Below, one piece after another: positions 56,641 to 64,000 of a stretch of 64,000 nucleotides of DNA. The translations under genes and the position numbers were made by a program. Position 1 is the stretch's first letter. Each line of letters opens with the position of its first letter. The notes beneath the pieces were generated by a model. The model made no database searches. It saw nothing but the letters and a program-made list of their open reading frames with translations, and was not told the DNA's origin. The DNA is from Acetivibrio sp. MSJd-27 (GTDB lineage: Bacteria; Bacillota; Clostridia; UMGS1840; HGM11507), in assembly GCF_018918095.1 (NCBI RefSeq), contig NZ_JAHLPV010000005.1, positions 55,143-119,142 of the forward strand, given 5' to 3'.

Positions 56641-56662
56641 TTAAACGGAGGTGTGATATTAA

Positions 56663-57292
56663 ATGGCAAGATATACTGGTGCAGTATGCAGATTGTGCCG
56701 CAGAGAAGGGCAAAAGCTTTTCTTAAAAGGCCAGAGATGCTTTACTGACAAATGTGCAGTACAGCGCCGCGCTTATGCTCCCGGCCAGCATGGCCAGAGC
56801 CGGAAGAAAATGTCCGAGTACGGCCTGCAGCTGAGAGAAAAACAGAAAGCAAGAAGAACTTACGGCTTGTTGGAAAGCCAGTTCGAAAAATATTTTGAGA
56901 TGGCGGTTTCCAAAAAAGAGGGGATCACCGGTGAAAACCTGCTTCAGATCTGTGAAAGCCGTCTGGACAGTGTTATCTACAGACTGGGATTTGCGTCTTC
57001 CAGACCGGAAGCACGCCAGCTGGTTCGTCACGGTCATTTTACCGTTAATGGTAAAAGGGTTGATATCCCTTCTTATCTGGTAAAACCCGATGATGTAATC
57101 GCAATCAAGGAAGCAAGCAAAGGCAGCGAAAAAATCAAAGCTGTTTTGGATTTCACAGACGGGAAACATATCCCGGAATGGTTAAGCCTGGATAAGAATA
57201 CCCTGACAGCCACGGTAACCCGACTGGCAAACAGGGATGAGATTGATCTGGATATTGAAGAGCATCTTATCGTTGAGTACTATTCTAAATAA
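56663..57292 (+). CDS. rpsD: 30S ribosomal protein S4
   Basis: 209 residues: [20 protein letters not shown], then an S4 domain ([20 protein letters not shown]). It has the CxxC and two further Cys residues of the zinc form. Assembly initiator and often an autoregulator; the gap to rpoA contains two hairpins (57321-57344 and 57359-57375). Confidence 0.97.
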   Translation: MARYTGAVCRLCRREGQKLFLKGQRCFTDKCAVQRRAYAPGQHGQSRKKMSEYGLQLREKQKARRTYGLLESQFEKYFEMAVSKKEGITGENLLQICESRLDSVIYRLGFASSRPEARQLVRHGHFTVNGKRVDIPSYLVKPDDVIAIKEASKGSEKIKAVLDFTDGKHIPEWLSLDKNTLTATVTRLANRDEIDLDIEEHLIVEYYSK

Positions 57293-57395
57293 TTTAAATA
57301 CCTTTCGGTATTTTATCCGGCATACAGCTTTATATGGCTGTATGAAAAACCATTCATGCACCGGGGTATCCGGTGTCCTTTAAGGAGGGTATGAT

Positions 57396-58343
57396 ATGAT
57401 AGAAATGGAAAAGCCAAAAATAGAATGCGCTGCGTTTTCGGAAGATAAAACCTATGCGAAATTTATCATTTCTCCATTGGAACGGGGCTATGGCACGACT
57501 CTGGGAAACAGTTTAAGAAGAATTCTTCTTTCTTCTCTTCCGGGCGCCGCTGTCACCAGTGTGAAAATGGACGGCGTGATGCACGAATTTTCAACCATAC
57601 CCGGCGTGAAAGAGGATGTGACGGAGATTATCCTGAACATCAAAAATATCGCACCCAAGCTGTACGGTGACGGGCCTAAAGTCGGATACATCGAGGCAGA
57701 GGGAGAATGCGAGGTTAAAGCCGGAGATATCCGCACGGATGCGGATGTGGAAATTCTGAATCCAGATCTTCATATTGCTACTTTGAACGTAGATGCGAAA
57801 CTCTATATGGAGATTAATATGAACAAGGGACGGGGCTATGTTTCCTCTGAGAAAAACAAAATCCCCAATATGCCGATCGGGCATATCCCTGTCGATTCCA
57901 TATACACACCAGTAAGAAAGGTTAATTGTGTGATTGAAAACACAAGGGTCGGGACCCAGACAGACCATGACAAACTGATTATCGAAGTTTGGACAAACGG
58001 CGTCTTAAAACCGGATGAGGCAGTGAGCTGGGCTGCAAAAATCATGAAGGAACATCTTGATTTATTCATTGACCTTTCTGATGAAGCGAAGAATACAGAA
58101 ATCATGGTAGAAAAGGAAGAGAACAAAAAAGAGAAAGTTCTGGAGATGACCATCGAGGAGTTGGATCTTTCTGTTCGTTCCTACAATTGCCTGAAACGGG
58201 CCGGCATCAATACCGTGGACGATTTGACAAAGAAGACGGTCGAGGATATGATGAAAGTCAGAAACCTTGGAAGAAAGTCTTTAGAGGAAGTCATCCACAA
58301 GCTGGAAGCCCTCAACCTGTATTTAGCAAGCGAAGAAGAATAG
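57396..58343 (+). CDS. rpoA: RNA polymerase alpha subunit
   Basis: 315 residues. N-terminal dimer domain ([20 protein letters not shown]) and C-terminal domain ([29 protein letters not shown]) that contacts UP elements and activators. TAAGGAGG precedes ATG 57396. Confidence 0.98.
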   Translation: MIEMEKPKIECAAFSEDKTYAKFIISPLERGYGTTLGNSLRRILLSSLPGAAVTSVKMDGVMHEFSTIPGVKEDVTEIILNIKNIAPKLYGDGPKVGYIEAEGECEVKAGDIRTDADVEILNPDLHIATLNVDAKLYMEINMNKGRGYVSSEKNKIPNMPIGHIPVDSIYTPVRKVNCVIENTRVGTQTDHDKLIIEVWTNGVLKPDEAVSWAAKIMKEHLDLFIDLSDEAKNTEIMVEKEENKKEKVLEMTIEELDLSVRSYNCLKRAGINTVDDLTKKTVEDMMKVRNLGRKSLEEVIHKLEALNLYLASEEE

Positions 58344-58360
58344 AAAAGGAGGTAATGTAG

Positions 58361-58705
58361 ATGCCAGGTACAAGAAAACTGGGACGTCCTACCGATCAGA
58401 GAATGGCAATGCTTAAGAATCTTGTAACCTCTTTCCTGGAAAATGGTAAAATCACAACCACAGTAACCCGTGCGAAAGAGACAAGAGCTCTGGCTGAGAA
58501 GATGATCACCCTTGGCAAGAAGAATACACTTCACACGAGAAGACAGGCGTTGTCTTTTGTGACCAAGGAAGACGTTGTGACAAAATTATTTAATGAAATC
58601 GCTCCGAAATATGCTGATAGAAACGGTGGTTACACCAGAATCGTGAAAGCAGGCCCGAGAAAAGGGGACTCTGCAGAAATGGCAATTTTGGAACTGGTTG
58701 ACTAA
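58361..58705 (+). CDS. rplQ: 50S ribosomal protein L17
   Basis: 114 residues: [20 protein letters not shown] and [17 protein letters not shown]. Last gene of the classical alpha operon. The usual ecfA-ecfT-truA genes do not follow. Confidence 0.97.
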   Translation: MPGTRKLGRPTDQRMAMLKNLVTSFLENGKITTTVTRAKETRALAEKMITLGKKNTLHTRRQALSFVTKEDVVTKLFNEIAPKYADRNGGYTRIVKAGPRKGDSAEMAILELVD

Positions 58706-58740
58706 ACCGTTCCTATGTATGAAAGAAGAGGTGAATTAGC

Positions 58741-58950
58741 ATGAAAGAAGGAATTCATCCGGATTACAAACAGACAAAGATTATTTGTGCATGCGGCGCT
58801 GAGTACGAAACAGGTTCCACCAAGGAAGATGTTCACGTAGAAATCTGTGCAAAATGCCATCCGTTCTTCACTGGAAAACAGAAGCTGGTCGATTCCGGCG
58901 GACGGGTTGATAAGTTCAAAAAGAGATATAATCTTCAGAACAAAAAATAA
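58741..58950 (+). CDS. rpmE: 50S ribosomal protein L31, zinc-binding type
   Basis: 69 residues: [19 protein letters not shown] and [20 protein letters not shown]. The cysteines (CACG, CAKC) mark the C+ type. It follows rplQ by 35 bases and precedes a terminator. Confidence 0.96.
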   Translation: MKEGIHPDYKQTKIICACGAEYETGSTKEDVHVEICAKCHPFFTGKQKLVDSGGRVDKFKKRYNLQNKK

Positions 58951-58978
58951 GATTTGTCCGGACAAATTGTCCGATAAT

Positions 58979-59017
58979 AAAAAGCCGAAGCAGTTTTATA
59001 AATTGTTTCGGCTTTTT
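58979..59017 (+). terminator. Terminator of the ribosomal superoperon
   Basis: AAAAAGCCGAA/TTCGGCTTTTT with partial inner pairing. A small palindrome TTTGTCCGGACAAA lies between the rpmE stop and this stem. Confidence 0.88.
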
Positions 59018-59158
59018 GCAGAAATAGATTTCATGCCACTGCTCTTAAGGCAGGATACTTGCAGTGTTTTTGATAAAAAGAGGCCGTGCAGGGAATCATA
59101 AGCATCGGCGGTTTTTGCGGATTCCGCCGGAACATTGGCAGAAAATCAAAATTATCTC

Positions 59159-59187
59159 TTTACAAAAGGAAAACATTGTGATAAACT
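59159..59187 (+). promoter_or_regulatory. Promoter of rpsO
   Basis: TTTACA (59159-59164), 17 bases, TAAACT (59182-59187). The leader is about 105 bases. Confidence 0.6.
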
Positions 59188-59297
59188 AGATAAGGTTAAC
59201 AAAGTCCGCATTCTAAGTTTAAGGGCAAAGCCGTTTTCCATATGGCATACCTCAGGCCTTATACTTGGTTGTCGGATCATTAAAATGGAGGTAACTT

Positions 59298-59561
59298 ATG
59301 TTAAAAGAACAGAAGCAAGAGATTATTGCAAAGTACAAACTGCATGACTCTGATACAGGATCCCCTGAAGTTCAGGTTGCTATCCTGACGGAGAGAATCA
59401 ATCATCTCACCGAGCACTTGAAAGTGCACAAAAAAGATCATCATTCCAGAAGAGGACTTCTTATGATGGTTGGTCAGAGAAAAGGTTTGCTCAACTATCT
59501 GATGAAAAAAGATATCAACAGATATAGGGAAATCATTGCTAAATTAGGCTTGAGAAAATAA
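59298..59561 (+). CDS. rpsO: 30S ribosomal protein S15
   Basis: 87 residues: [36 protein letters not shown] and [14 protein letters not shown]15 is known to bind and regulate its own leader in several bacteria. ATGGAGG precedes the ATG. Beside pnp, as in many bacteria. Confidence 0.97.
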   Translation: MLKEQKQEIIAKYKLHDSDTGSPEVQVAILTERINHLTEHLKVHKKDHHSRRGLLMMVGQRKGLLNYLMKKDINRYREIIAKLGLRK

Positions 59562-59570
59562 TTTGTGCTG

Positions 59571-59597
59571 TAAGCGGAGACTATTTGTCTCCGCTTA
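59571..59597 (+). terminator. Hairpin after rpsO
   Basis: Stem TAAGCGGAGAC/GTCTCCGCTTA without a T-tail. More likely an RNA-processing or stabilising stem than a terminator. Confidence 0.55.
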
Positions 59598-59643
59598 TGC
59601 CACATATAAACTAAAAAATGAAATGAGGGTGCGGTATTGGTTA

Positions 59644-59697
59644 TTAGCAGTTAGATTTTTGCTTTTTGAACCGGAAGAGCAAAAATCTAAGTGCTAA
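59644..59697 (+). promoter_or_regulatory. Long stem-loop in the pnp leader
   Basis: Arms TTAGCA + TTAGATTTTTGC pair with GCAAAAATCTAA + TGCTAA, interrupted by one G/G mismatch. The stem ends about 30 bases before the pnp start. pnp leaders in E. coli hold a stem cut by RNase III for autocontrol; the same is possible here. Confidence 0.65.
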
Positions 59698-59727
59698 GGC
59701 CATAGCGTTCCCACAAGGAGGAAATTT

Positions 59728-61818
59728 ATGAGAACTTTTGAAACCACAATTGCAGGCAGACCGCTTGTAGTAGAAACAGGAAAGATGTGCCAGCTATCCA
59801 ATGGTTCCTGTTTGGTACGCTATGGTGACACCGTTGTTATGGCCAATGTGACGATGTCAGCGAAACCCAGGGATGGGATTGACTTTTTCCCTTTAAGCGT
59901 TGATTACGAAGAAAAATTATACGCTGTTGGGAAAATACCCGGCAGCTTTATGAAAAGGGAAGGGAAGCCTGCAGATAAGGCTATCTTAACTTCCCGTATG
60001 ATTGATCGTCCGATGCGTCCTCTCTTCCCAAAGGATTTGAGAAATGACGTTACGCTGGTACTTACCGTGCTCTCGGTGGAACAGGATAATTCACCTGAGA
60101 TTGCGGCAATGATTGGAGCATCCATTGCAGTCTCTATTTCTGATATTCCTTTCAATGGTCCGATCAGCGGCGTCAGCGTCGGCATGGTTGATGGCAAATA
60201 TGTGATCAACCCCACAGCCGAGCAGCGTGAAAAGTCGCTTATGAATTTGACTGTGGCTAGCTCTGCTGAAAAAGTGGTTATGATTGAGGCGGGCGCAAAG
60301 GAAGTTGCGGAAGAGGACATGCTGGAAGCCATCATGTTTGGTCATGAGGAAAACAAAAAAATTGTTGCGTTTATCCAGAGCATTGTCGATGAAATCGGTA
60401 AGAAGAAGATTGAATATACCTCCTGCGTTGTGGATTCCGACCTGTTTGAAAAAGTGAAGGAATTTGCACAGGAAAAAGTTGAAGTTGCTGTTGTAACCAA
60501 GGATAAGCAGGAACGGGAAGACCGAATTGCGGCAATTCAGGAAGAGATCATGGAAAGCTTTGGCGAAGAATATGCGGAAAGAGAAGCCGAGGTTGCTGAC
60601 TGCCTGTACCAGCTGCAGAAAAAGATTGTCCGCAAATGGCTGATTGACGAAGGAAAACGTGTGGACGGCAGAGGAATGCTGGAAATTCGTCCGCTGGCGG
60701 CGGAGGTTGGACTGCTTCCCAGACCTCATGGTTCCGGACTGTTTACCCGCGGTCAGACACAGGTACTTTCAGTCGCAACCTTGAGTGTTCTCAATGACGA
60801 ACAGAAGCTGGACGGCTTAGACGAGGAAGAATCGAAACGTTATATGCATCACTATAACTTTCCCTCCTATTCCGTTGGGGAAACCCGTCCATCCAGAGGA
60901 CCCGGACGGCGTGAGATCGGTCATGGAGCACTGGCAGAGCGCGCTTTGGAACCGGTCATTCCAAGCGAGGATGAATTTCCCTATGCTATCCGTGTGGTAT
61001 CCGAGGTGTTGAGTTCCAACGGTTCTACCTCTCAGGGAAGTATCTGCGGAAGTACATTGGCACTGATGGATGCCGGCGTGCCAATCAAAGCACCAGTTGC
61101 AGGTATTTCCTGCGGTTTGATCACCGATGAAGACAGATGGGCAACCATGGTGGATATTCAGGGATTGGAAGACTTTTTTGGGGATATGGATTTCAAAGTT
61201 GCCGGTACCCATAAAGGTATCACAGCCATCCAGATGGACTTAAAAGTGGACGGACTGACCAGAGATATTATAGAGCAGGCTTTGATCCGTACCAGAGACG
61301 CAAGATATTACATTTTAGATGAAGTCATGCTGAAATGTATTCCAGCATATCGGGATCATCTTTCCAAATATGCACCAAAAATCATGCAAATGACGATTGA
61401 TCCGGAAAAAATCCGTGAGGTTATCGGATCTGGCGGTAAGGTCATTCAGAAAATTGTTGCAGATACCGGTACGAAAATTGATATAGAGGATGATGGAAGA
61501 ATCTTTATTGCCGCGGCGGATACCGAAGCCTGCAAAAAGGCGATGAAGATTATTGATGGCATTGTAAAGGAAGTTGAACCGGGCGAAACCTATATTGGTA
61601 CGGTAAAACGTATTATGCCGTTCGGAGCATTTGTGGAAGTTCTTCCGGGAAAAGAAGGACTTGTTCATATCTCACAGCTGGATTTAAAAAGAGTGGAAAA
61701 GGTTGAAGATGTTGTGAACATCGGGGATGAAATCCTTGTAAAATGTACGGAAATAGATAAGCAGGGAAGAGTAAATCTCTCTAGAAAAGCAGCTTTAAAA
61801 GAGGCGGAAGAAAAATAA
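59728..61818 (+). CDS. pnp: Polyribonucleotide nucleotidyltransferase (PNPase)
   Basis: 696 residues. Two RNase PH domains ([33 protein letters not shown]), the linking helical domain, a KH domain ([16 protein letters not shown]) and S1 ([26 protein letters not shown]). Degrades RNA 3' to 5' with phosphate. AAGGAGG precedes the ATG. Confidence 0.98.
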   Translation: MRTFETTIAGRPLVVETGKMCQLSNGSCLVRYGDTVVMANVTMSAKPRDGIDFFPLSVDYEEKLYAVGKIPGSFMKREGKPADKAILTSRMIDRPMRPLFPKDLRNDVTLVLTVLSVEQDNSPEIAAMIGASIAVSISDIPFNGPISGVSVGMVDGKYVINPTAEQREKSLMNLTVASSAEKVVMIEAGAKEVAEEDMLEAIMFGHEENKKIVAFIQSIVDEIGKKKIEYTSCVVDSDLFEKVKEFAQEKVEVAVVTKDKQEREDRIAAIQEEIMESFGEEYAEREAEVADCLYQLQKKIVRKWLIDEGKRVDGRGMLEIRPLAAEVGLLPRPHGSGLFTRGQTQVLSVATLSVLNDEQKLDGLDEEESKRYMHHYNFPSYSVGETRPSRGPGRREIGHGALAERALEPVIPSEDEFPYAIRVVSEVLSSNGSTSQGSICGSTLALMDAGVPIKAPVAGISCGLITDEDRWATMVDIQGLEDFFGDMDFKVAGTHKGITAIQMDLKVDGLTRDIIEQALIRTRDARYYILDEVMLKCIPAYRDHLSKYAPKIMQMTIDPEKIREVIGSGGKVIQKIVADTGTKIDIEDDGRIFIAAADTEACKKAMKIIDGIVKEVEPGETYIGTVKRIMPFGAFVEVLPGKEGLVHISQLDLKRVEKVEDVVNIGDEILVKCTEIDKQGRVNLSRKAALKEAEEK

Positions 61819-61885
61819 GTTTTTCAAAAATGCTATCAATAGATGAATGCGTAGAAATATCGCTTGAACAAAAAATATCATAAAG

Positions 61886-61922
61886 AAAAGACGAGCTGTC
61901 GCCTGATAGCTCGTCTTTTTGT
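61886..61922 (+). terminator. Terminator after pnp
   Basis: Stem AAAAGACGAGCT/AGCTCGTCTTTTT. A further palindrome AACCACGCGA-tag-TCGCGTGGTT lies at 61931-61953. Confidence 0.92.
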
Positions 61923-61930
61923 ATAACGAA

Positions 61931-61953
61931 AACCACGCGATAGTCGCGTGGTT
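61931..61953. repeat. Perfect short palindrome, possible transposon-end hairpin
   Basis: AACCACGCGA-tag-TCGCGTGGTT. It has a three-base loop and no T-run, so it is not an ordinary terminator. IS200/IS605-type ends often carry such a hairpin, but no tnpA is present. Confidence 0.4.
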
Positions 61954-62050
61954 TAAAAGAGCTTAAGCGATGAACAGAAAGAAGCCTAAAAAGTATTTGA
62001 TAGTGTCAAGAATTATGCGCAAAATAGTTTGCAGGCTCCGGTGAATGAAG

Positions 62051-63240
62051 TCAACCGGCAACAGAGACATCCTCGAAGGTTGCCTCCAAATGCTTCATGT
62101 TCATGTACTTTTTGTTGCCCCATTGAGTGCCGGCGACATGGCGTAGTCGGGCACAGACCAGCATGAGGGCTGAGTTCCCGTCCGGGAAACAGCCCACGAC
62201 GCGAGTGCGCCGGCGAATCTCACGATTGAGCCGCTCGATCACGTTATTCGTGCGGATGCGTGTCCAGTGTTCGGATGGGAAATCTGCGTAGGTCAGTGTC
62301 TCCTCGATGCCGTCCTCGACCTTCTTTGCAGCCTCCTTCAGCTTCATCGCATGAAGCTCCGCGACTACTGCTTTCGCTTTCTCCCGGGCGGCTTTCTTGC
62401 TCTCCTGAGCGTGGATCGCCTTGAGCATTTTCGCAACAAGCTTCATCTTGGAACGAGGAACAACCGAGAACACATTGCGGTAGAAATGCACCGTGCAGCG
62501 CTGATATTTTGCTTCAGGAAACACTTCGCCGACCGCCTCCAGCATGCCCAGGCACTTGTCGCCTACGATGAGCTTGACACCATCCAGGCCTCTGCCCTTG
62601 AGCCACTGGAAGAAGTTTACCCAGCTTGCTTTGTCCTCTTTCATCCCCTCGACTGCACCCAAAACCTCACGGTAACCGTCCTCATTTACCGCAATTGCCA
62701 CCAGAATTGCTACATTTTCGTACTCTCCGCCCCAATTGCGCTTGAGATAGATGCCATCCACATAGACATAGGGATATTTCCCACCGTGCAGCGGACGGTT
62801 GCGCCAGTCCTCAATGTGAACGTAGGCTTTCTTGTTCAGCTCACTAATCGTTGAGGGCGACACCTTTGTCCCCCACAACGCCTCGGTGATGTCCTCAACA
62901 CGACGCACAGAGACACCGCAAGATACATCTCGATGAGAGCCTCTTCCACGCTGCTCTCGCGGCGACGATAGCGCTCGATGATTGCAGTCTCGAAGGGCAC
63001 ACCCTTCAGGCGAGGCACATTCAGCGTGACGTCGCCGGAGGTCGTGGTTAGCTTCCTGTTGTAGTGCCCGCTGCGGTAGCCCTGTCGAGACTCGTTGCGC
63101 TCGTATCGAGCCGCTTGAGTCAGCTGCGCCGCCTCGACCTCCAGAAGCCCGTTGAGTGTTTCCTCGACGCTGCCTCGAACTAATTCCTTGATCTGCCCCT
63201 TGATTACTTCCTCGTTTAGCTGTACAATTTTCTCAGACAT
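62051..63240 (-). pseudogene. IS256-type (Mutator) transposase, frameshifted
   Basis: Two frames: 63240-62836 (N-terminal, MSEKIVQLNEEVIKGQIKEL) and 62908-62051 (C-terminal). Around 62918, after EALIEMYLA, one base is missing; restoring a G would give AGVSVRRVEDIT, the normal family text. DDE residues are all in the second part: YVDGIYLKR, GDKCLGM and ERLNREIRR. The gene is probably inactive unless the deletion is a sequencing error. Confidence 0.9.
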
Positions 63241-63302
63241 AGTTTGCGTGCTCCTTTCAGAATGGGTGTGTGGTTACTTTCATTCTAACAGAGCGCTGCA
63301 AA

Positions 63303-63346
63303 TGATATGCACCTCCAAAAGTGTCTAACTTTTGGGGTGCATATCA
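63303..63346. promoter_or_regulatory. Strong hairpin upstream of the transposase
   Basis: Arms 63303-63322 and 63328-63346 pair over 19 bp with a single bulged T (core GATATGCACC/GGTGCATATC). Lying just inside the right end, it could stop read-through transcription into the transposase. Confidence 0.6.
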
Positions 63347-63467
63347 CAAAACTATGTCCCTTTTTTGGGATTTTTTAATTTGCGCAACTTATTCTACCTT
63401 ATCAAGTATTTAGAAGGTTAGTTTTAAAGAGAAATAAAAAATTAGCAGAACTTGTTTGTGAACAAAG

Positions 63468-63614
63468 CCTCCCCTGTGCAAGGGGAGGTGGGTTTGCGAA
63501 GCAAACTCGGAGGGGTTGTGATTTCAAAAATATGTTTCAAAATAGTAAAAAATAGTGCAACAACCCCTCAGTCTCACTGTGTTCGACAGCTCCCTTTACA
63601 CAAGGGAGCTGTCG
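63468..63614. repeat. Palindromic intergenic repeat, family C
   Basis: Nested hairpins: CCTCCCC/GGGGAGG (63468-63488), GTTTGC/GCAAAC (63492-63506), an outer pair GAGGGGTTGT (63510-63519) with ACAACCCCTC (63560-63569), and CGACAGCTCCCTT/AAGGGAGCTGTCG (63584-63614). No coding potential. This form of repeat is common in gut Clostridia genomes. Ninety-codon frames across it are shadows. Confidence 0.75.
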
Positions 63615-63760
63615 AAATGAAAAATTTTAATAAAGAGTTCACCAGAATTACCCATTTATGGGTAGCAAGTAATAAATGCATGGCTGGCAGGCCAATAAAA
63701 AACGCACTTGTGCGTTTCTAGTAATGGTTAGGGCTTTGCCCGAAAATGAAATCCCCCCCG

Positions 63761-64000
63761 TGAAGTGAACAAGTCCAGTAAAAACGGACAATAGACAAAA
63801 GCCCCCTATTGTAGGATAATACTACAGTAGGGGGTTAATGTTATGTCGAGAAAATATCAACACACATTAGAACTATTGCCTCAAATTAAAGAAATGCTCA
63901 ACCAAGGGATGACACATAAAGAAATAGAAAAGGTATTAGGACTAACAGGAGATCGACCTGTGCACAATCTGTTAAAAAGGGAGCGCAGAAAAGAAAAACG
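63761..64000 (+). mobile_element. Left end of a probable IS3-family element (truncated by window)
   Basis: TGAAGTGAACAAGTCCAGT at 63761 resembles IS3-type ends (which begin TG). It is followed by a hairpin CCCCCTATTGTAG/CTACAGTAGGGGG near 63803-63835 and a transposase-like start. The right end lies outside the window. Confidence 0.55.
63843..64000 (+). CDS. Transposase OrfA-like helix-turn-helix protein, partial
   Basis: 52 codons to the window end: MSRKYQHTLELLPQIKEM, then GMTHKEIEKVLGLTGDRPVH and LLKRERRKEK. The helix-turn-helix pattern (KEIEKVLGL) suits OrfA of IS3-type elements. The gene runs off the window. Confidence 0.65.
   Translation, partial: MSRKYQHTLELLPQIKEMLNQGMTHKEIEKVLGLTGDRPVHNLLKRERRKEK

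Larger units (their letters stand above)
61991..63411 (-). mobile_element. IS256-family insertion sequence with 8-bp target duplication
   Basis: Element 61999-63403 (1405 bp) flanked by exact direct repeats AAGTATTT at 61991-61998 and 63404-63411. Ends: GATAGTGTCAAGAATTATGC and, on the other strand, GATAAGGTAGAATAAGTTGC, sharing GATA, GT, AGAAT-like and TGCGCAAA. Size, duplication and transposase all fit IS256. The duplications being identical argues for recent insertion. Confidence 0.9.

Noticed and set aside
62267..62854. 195-codon plus-strand frame
   Set aside because: Antisense to the IS256 transposase, whose protein text is clear; a shadow frame.

Overview
The window looks like the chromosome of a spore-forming, anaerobic-type Firmicute of the class Clostridia. 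The evidence is strong AGGAGG ribosome sites, moderate-to-low GC, sporulation-linked genes (bofA, a YlmC/YmxH PRC-barrel gene), S-layer homology (SLH) and copper-amine-oxidase-N (stalk) domains, zinc-type ribosomal proteins, and the Firmicute gene order in the division and ribosomal clusters. I cannot name the genus. No rRNA, tRNA or CRISPR array was seen.

Layout. 1-3.4 kb: end of a division/cell-wall cluster (murA end, ftsQ/divIB, DUF881, small basic protein, ftsZ). 3.6-11 kb: accessory genes (DUF4180, MFS exporter, DUF1848 with a CX3CX2C motif, azlCD amino-acid exporter, an AT-rich patch with a tandem ribbon-helix-helix gene and an unknown partner, an FAD protein). 11.3-17.6 kb: housekeeping (pfkA, pyk, pgsA, PHP phosphoesterase, yaaL-bofA, birA). 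17.7-26.7 kb: a 658-residue hydrolase-like protein, ylmC, an EF-G-like GTPase with altered GTPase motifs, a ferritin-like protein, argC-argB behind a textbook ArgR-controlled promoter, a cobalamin adenosyltransferase and a YesL-like membrane protein. 27-41.3 kb: a LacI-family regulator divergent from a run of five large secreted proteins (beta-propeller plus stalk domain; two SLH proteins; two proteins built from cadherin-like domains alternating with a repeated module I do not recognise). 41.7-61.8 kb: an RluA-type pseudouridine synthase, then the S10-spc-alpha ribosomal superoperon (rpsJ to rplQ, with secY, adk, map, infA and rpoA), then rpmE, rpsO and pnp. 62-64 kb: mobile DNA (a frameshifted IS256-type element with perfect 8-bp target duplications, a palindromic repeat, and the start of a probable IS3-type element).

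How genes work together. The LacI-type regulator has operator-like palindromes just downstream of both its own sigma-A promoter and the divergent promoter of the surface-protein operon. I infer an inducible, probably carbohydrate-responsive, cell-surface assembly in which the SLH proteins anchor and the module proteins bind something outside the cell. No transporter and no obvious enzyme is encoded in it.

The most novel-looking signal is a dispersed non-coding element of about 275 bp present twice (6264-6539 and 26883-27157). Terminal arms, an internal long helix and two small hairpins all stay self-complementary while their sequences differ between copies. This is compensatory change and suggests a structured RNA or a DNA-folding mobile unit. 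A second repeat family (about 300 bp; one full copy, one partial, one fragment) and a third palindromic repeat are also present. One copy of each of the first two families supplies the stop codon of a neighbouring gene.
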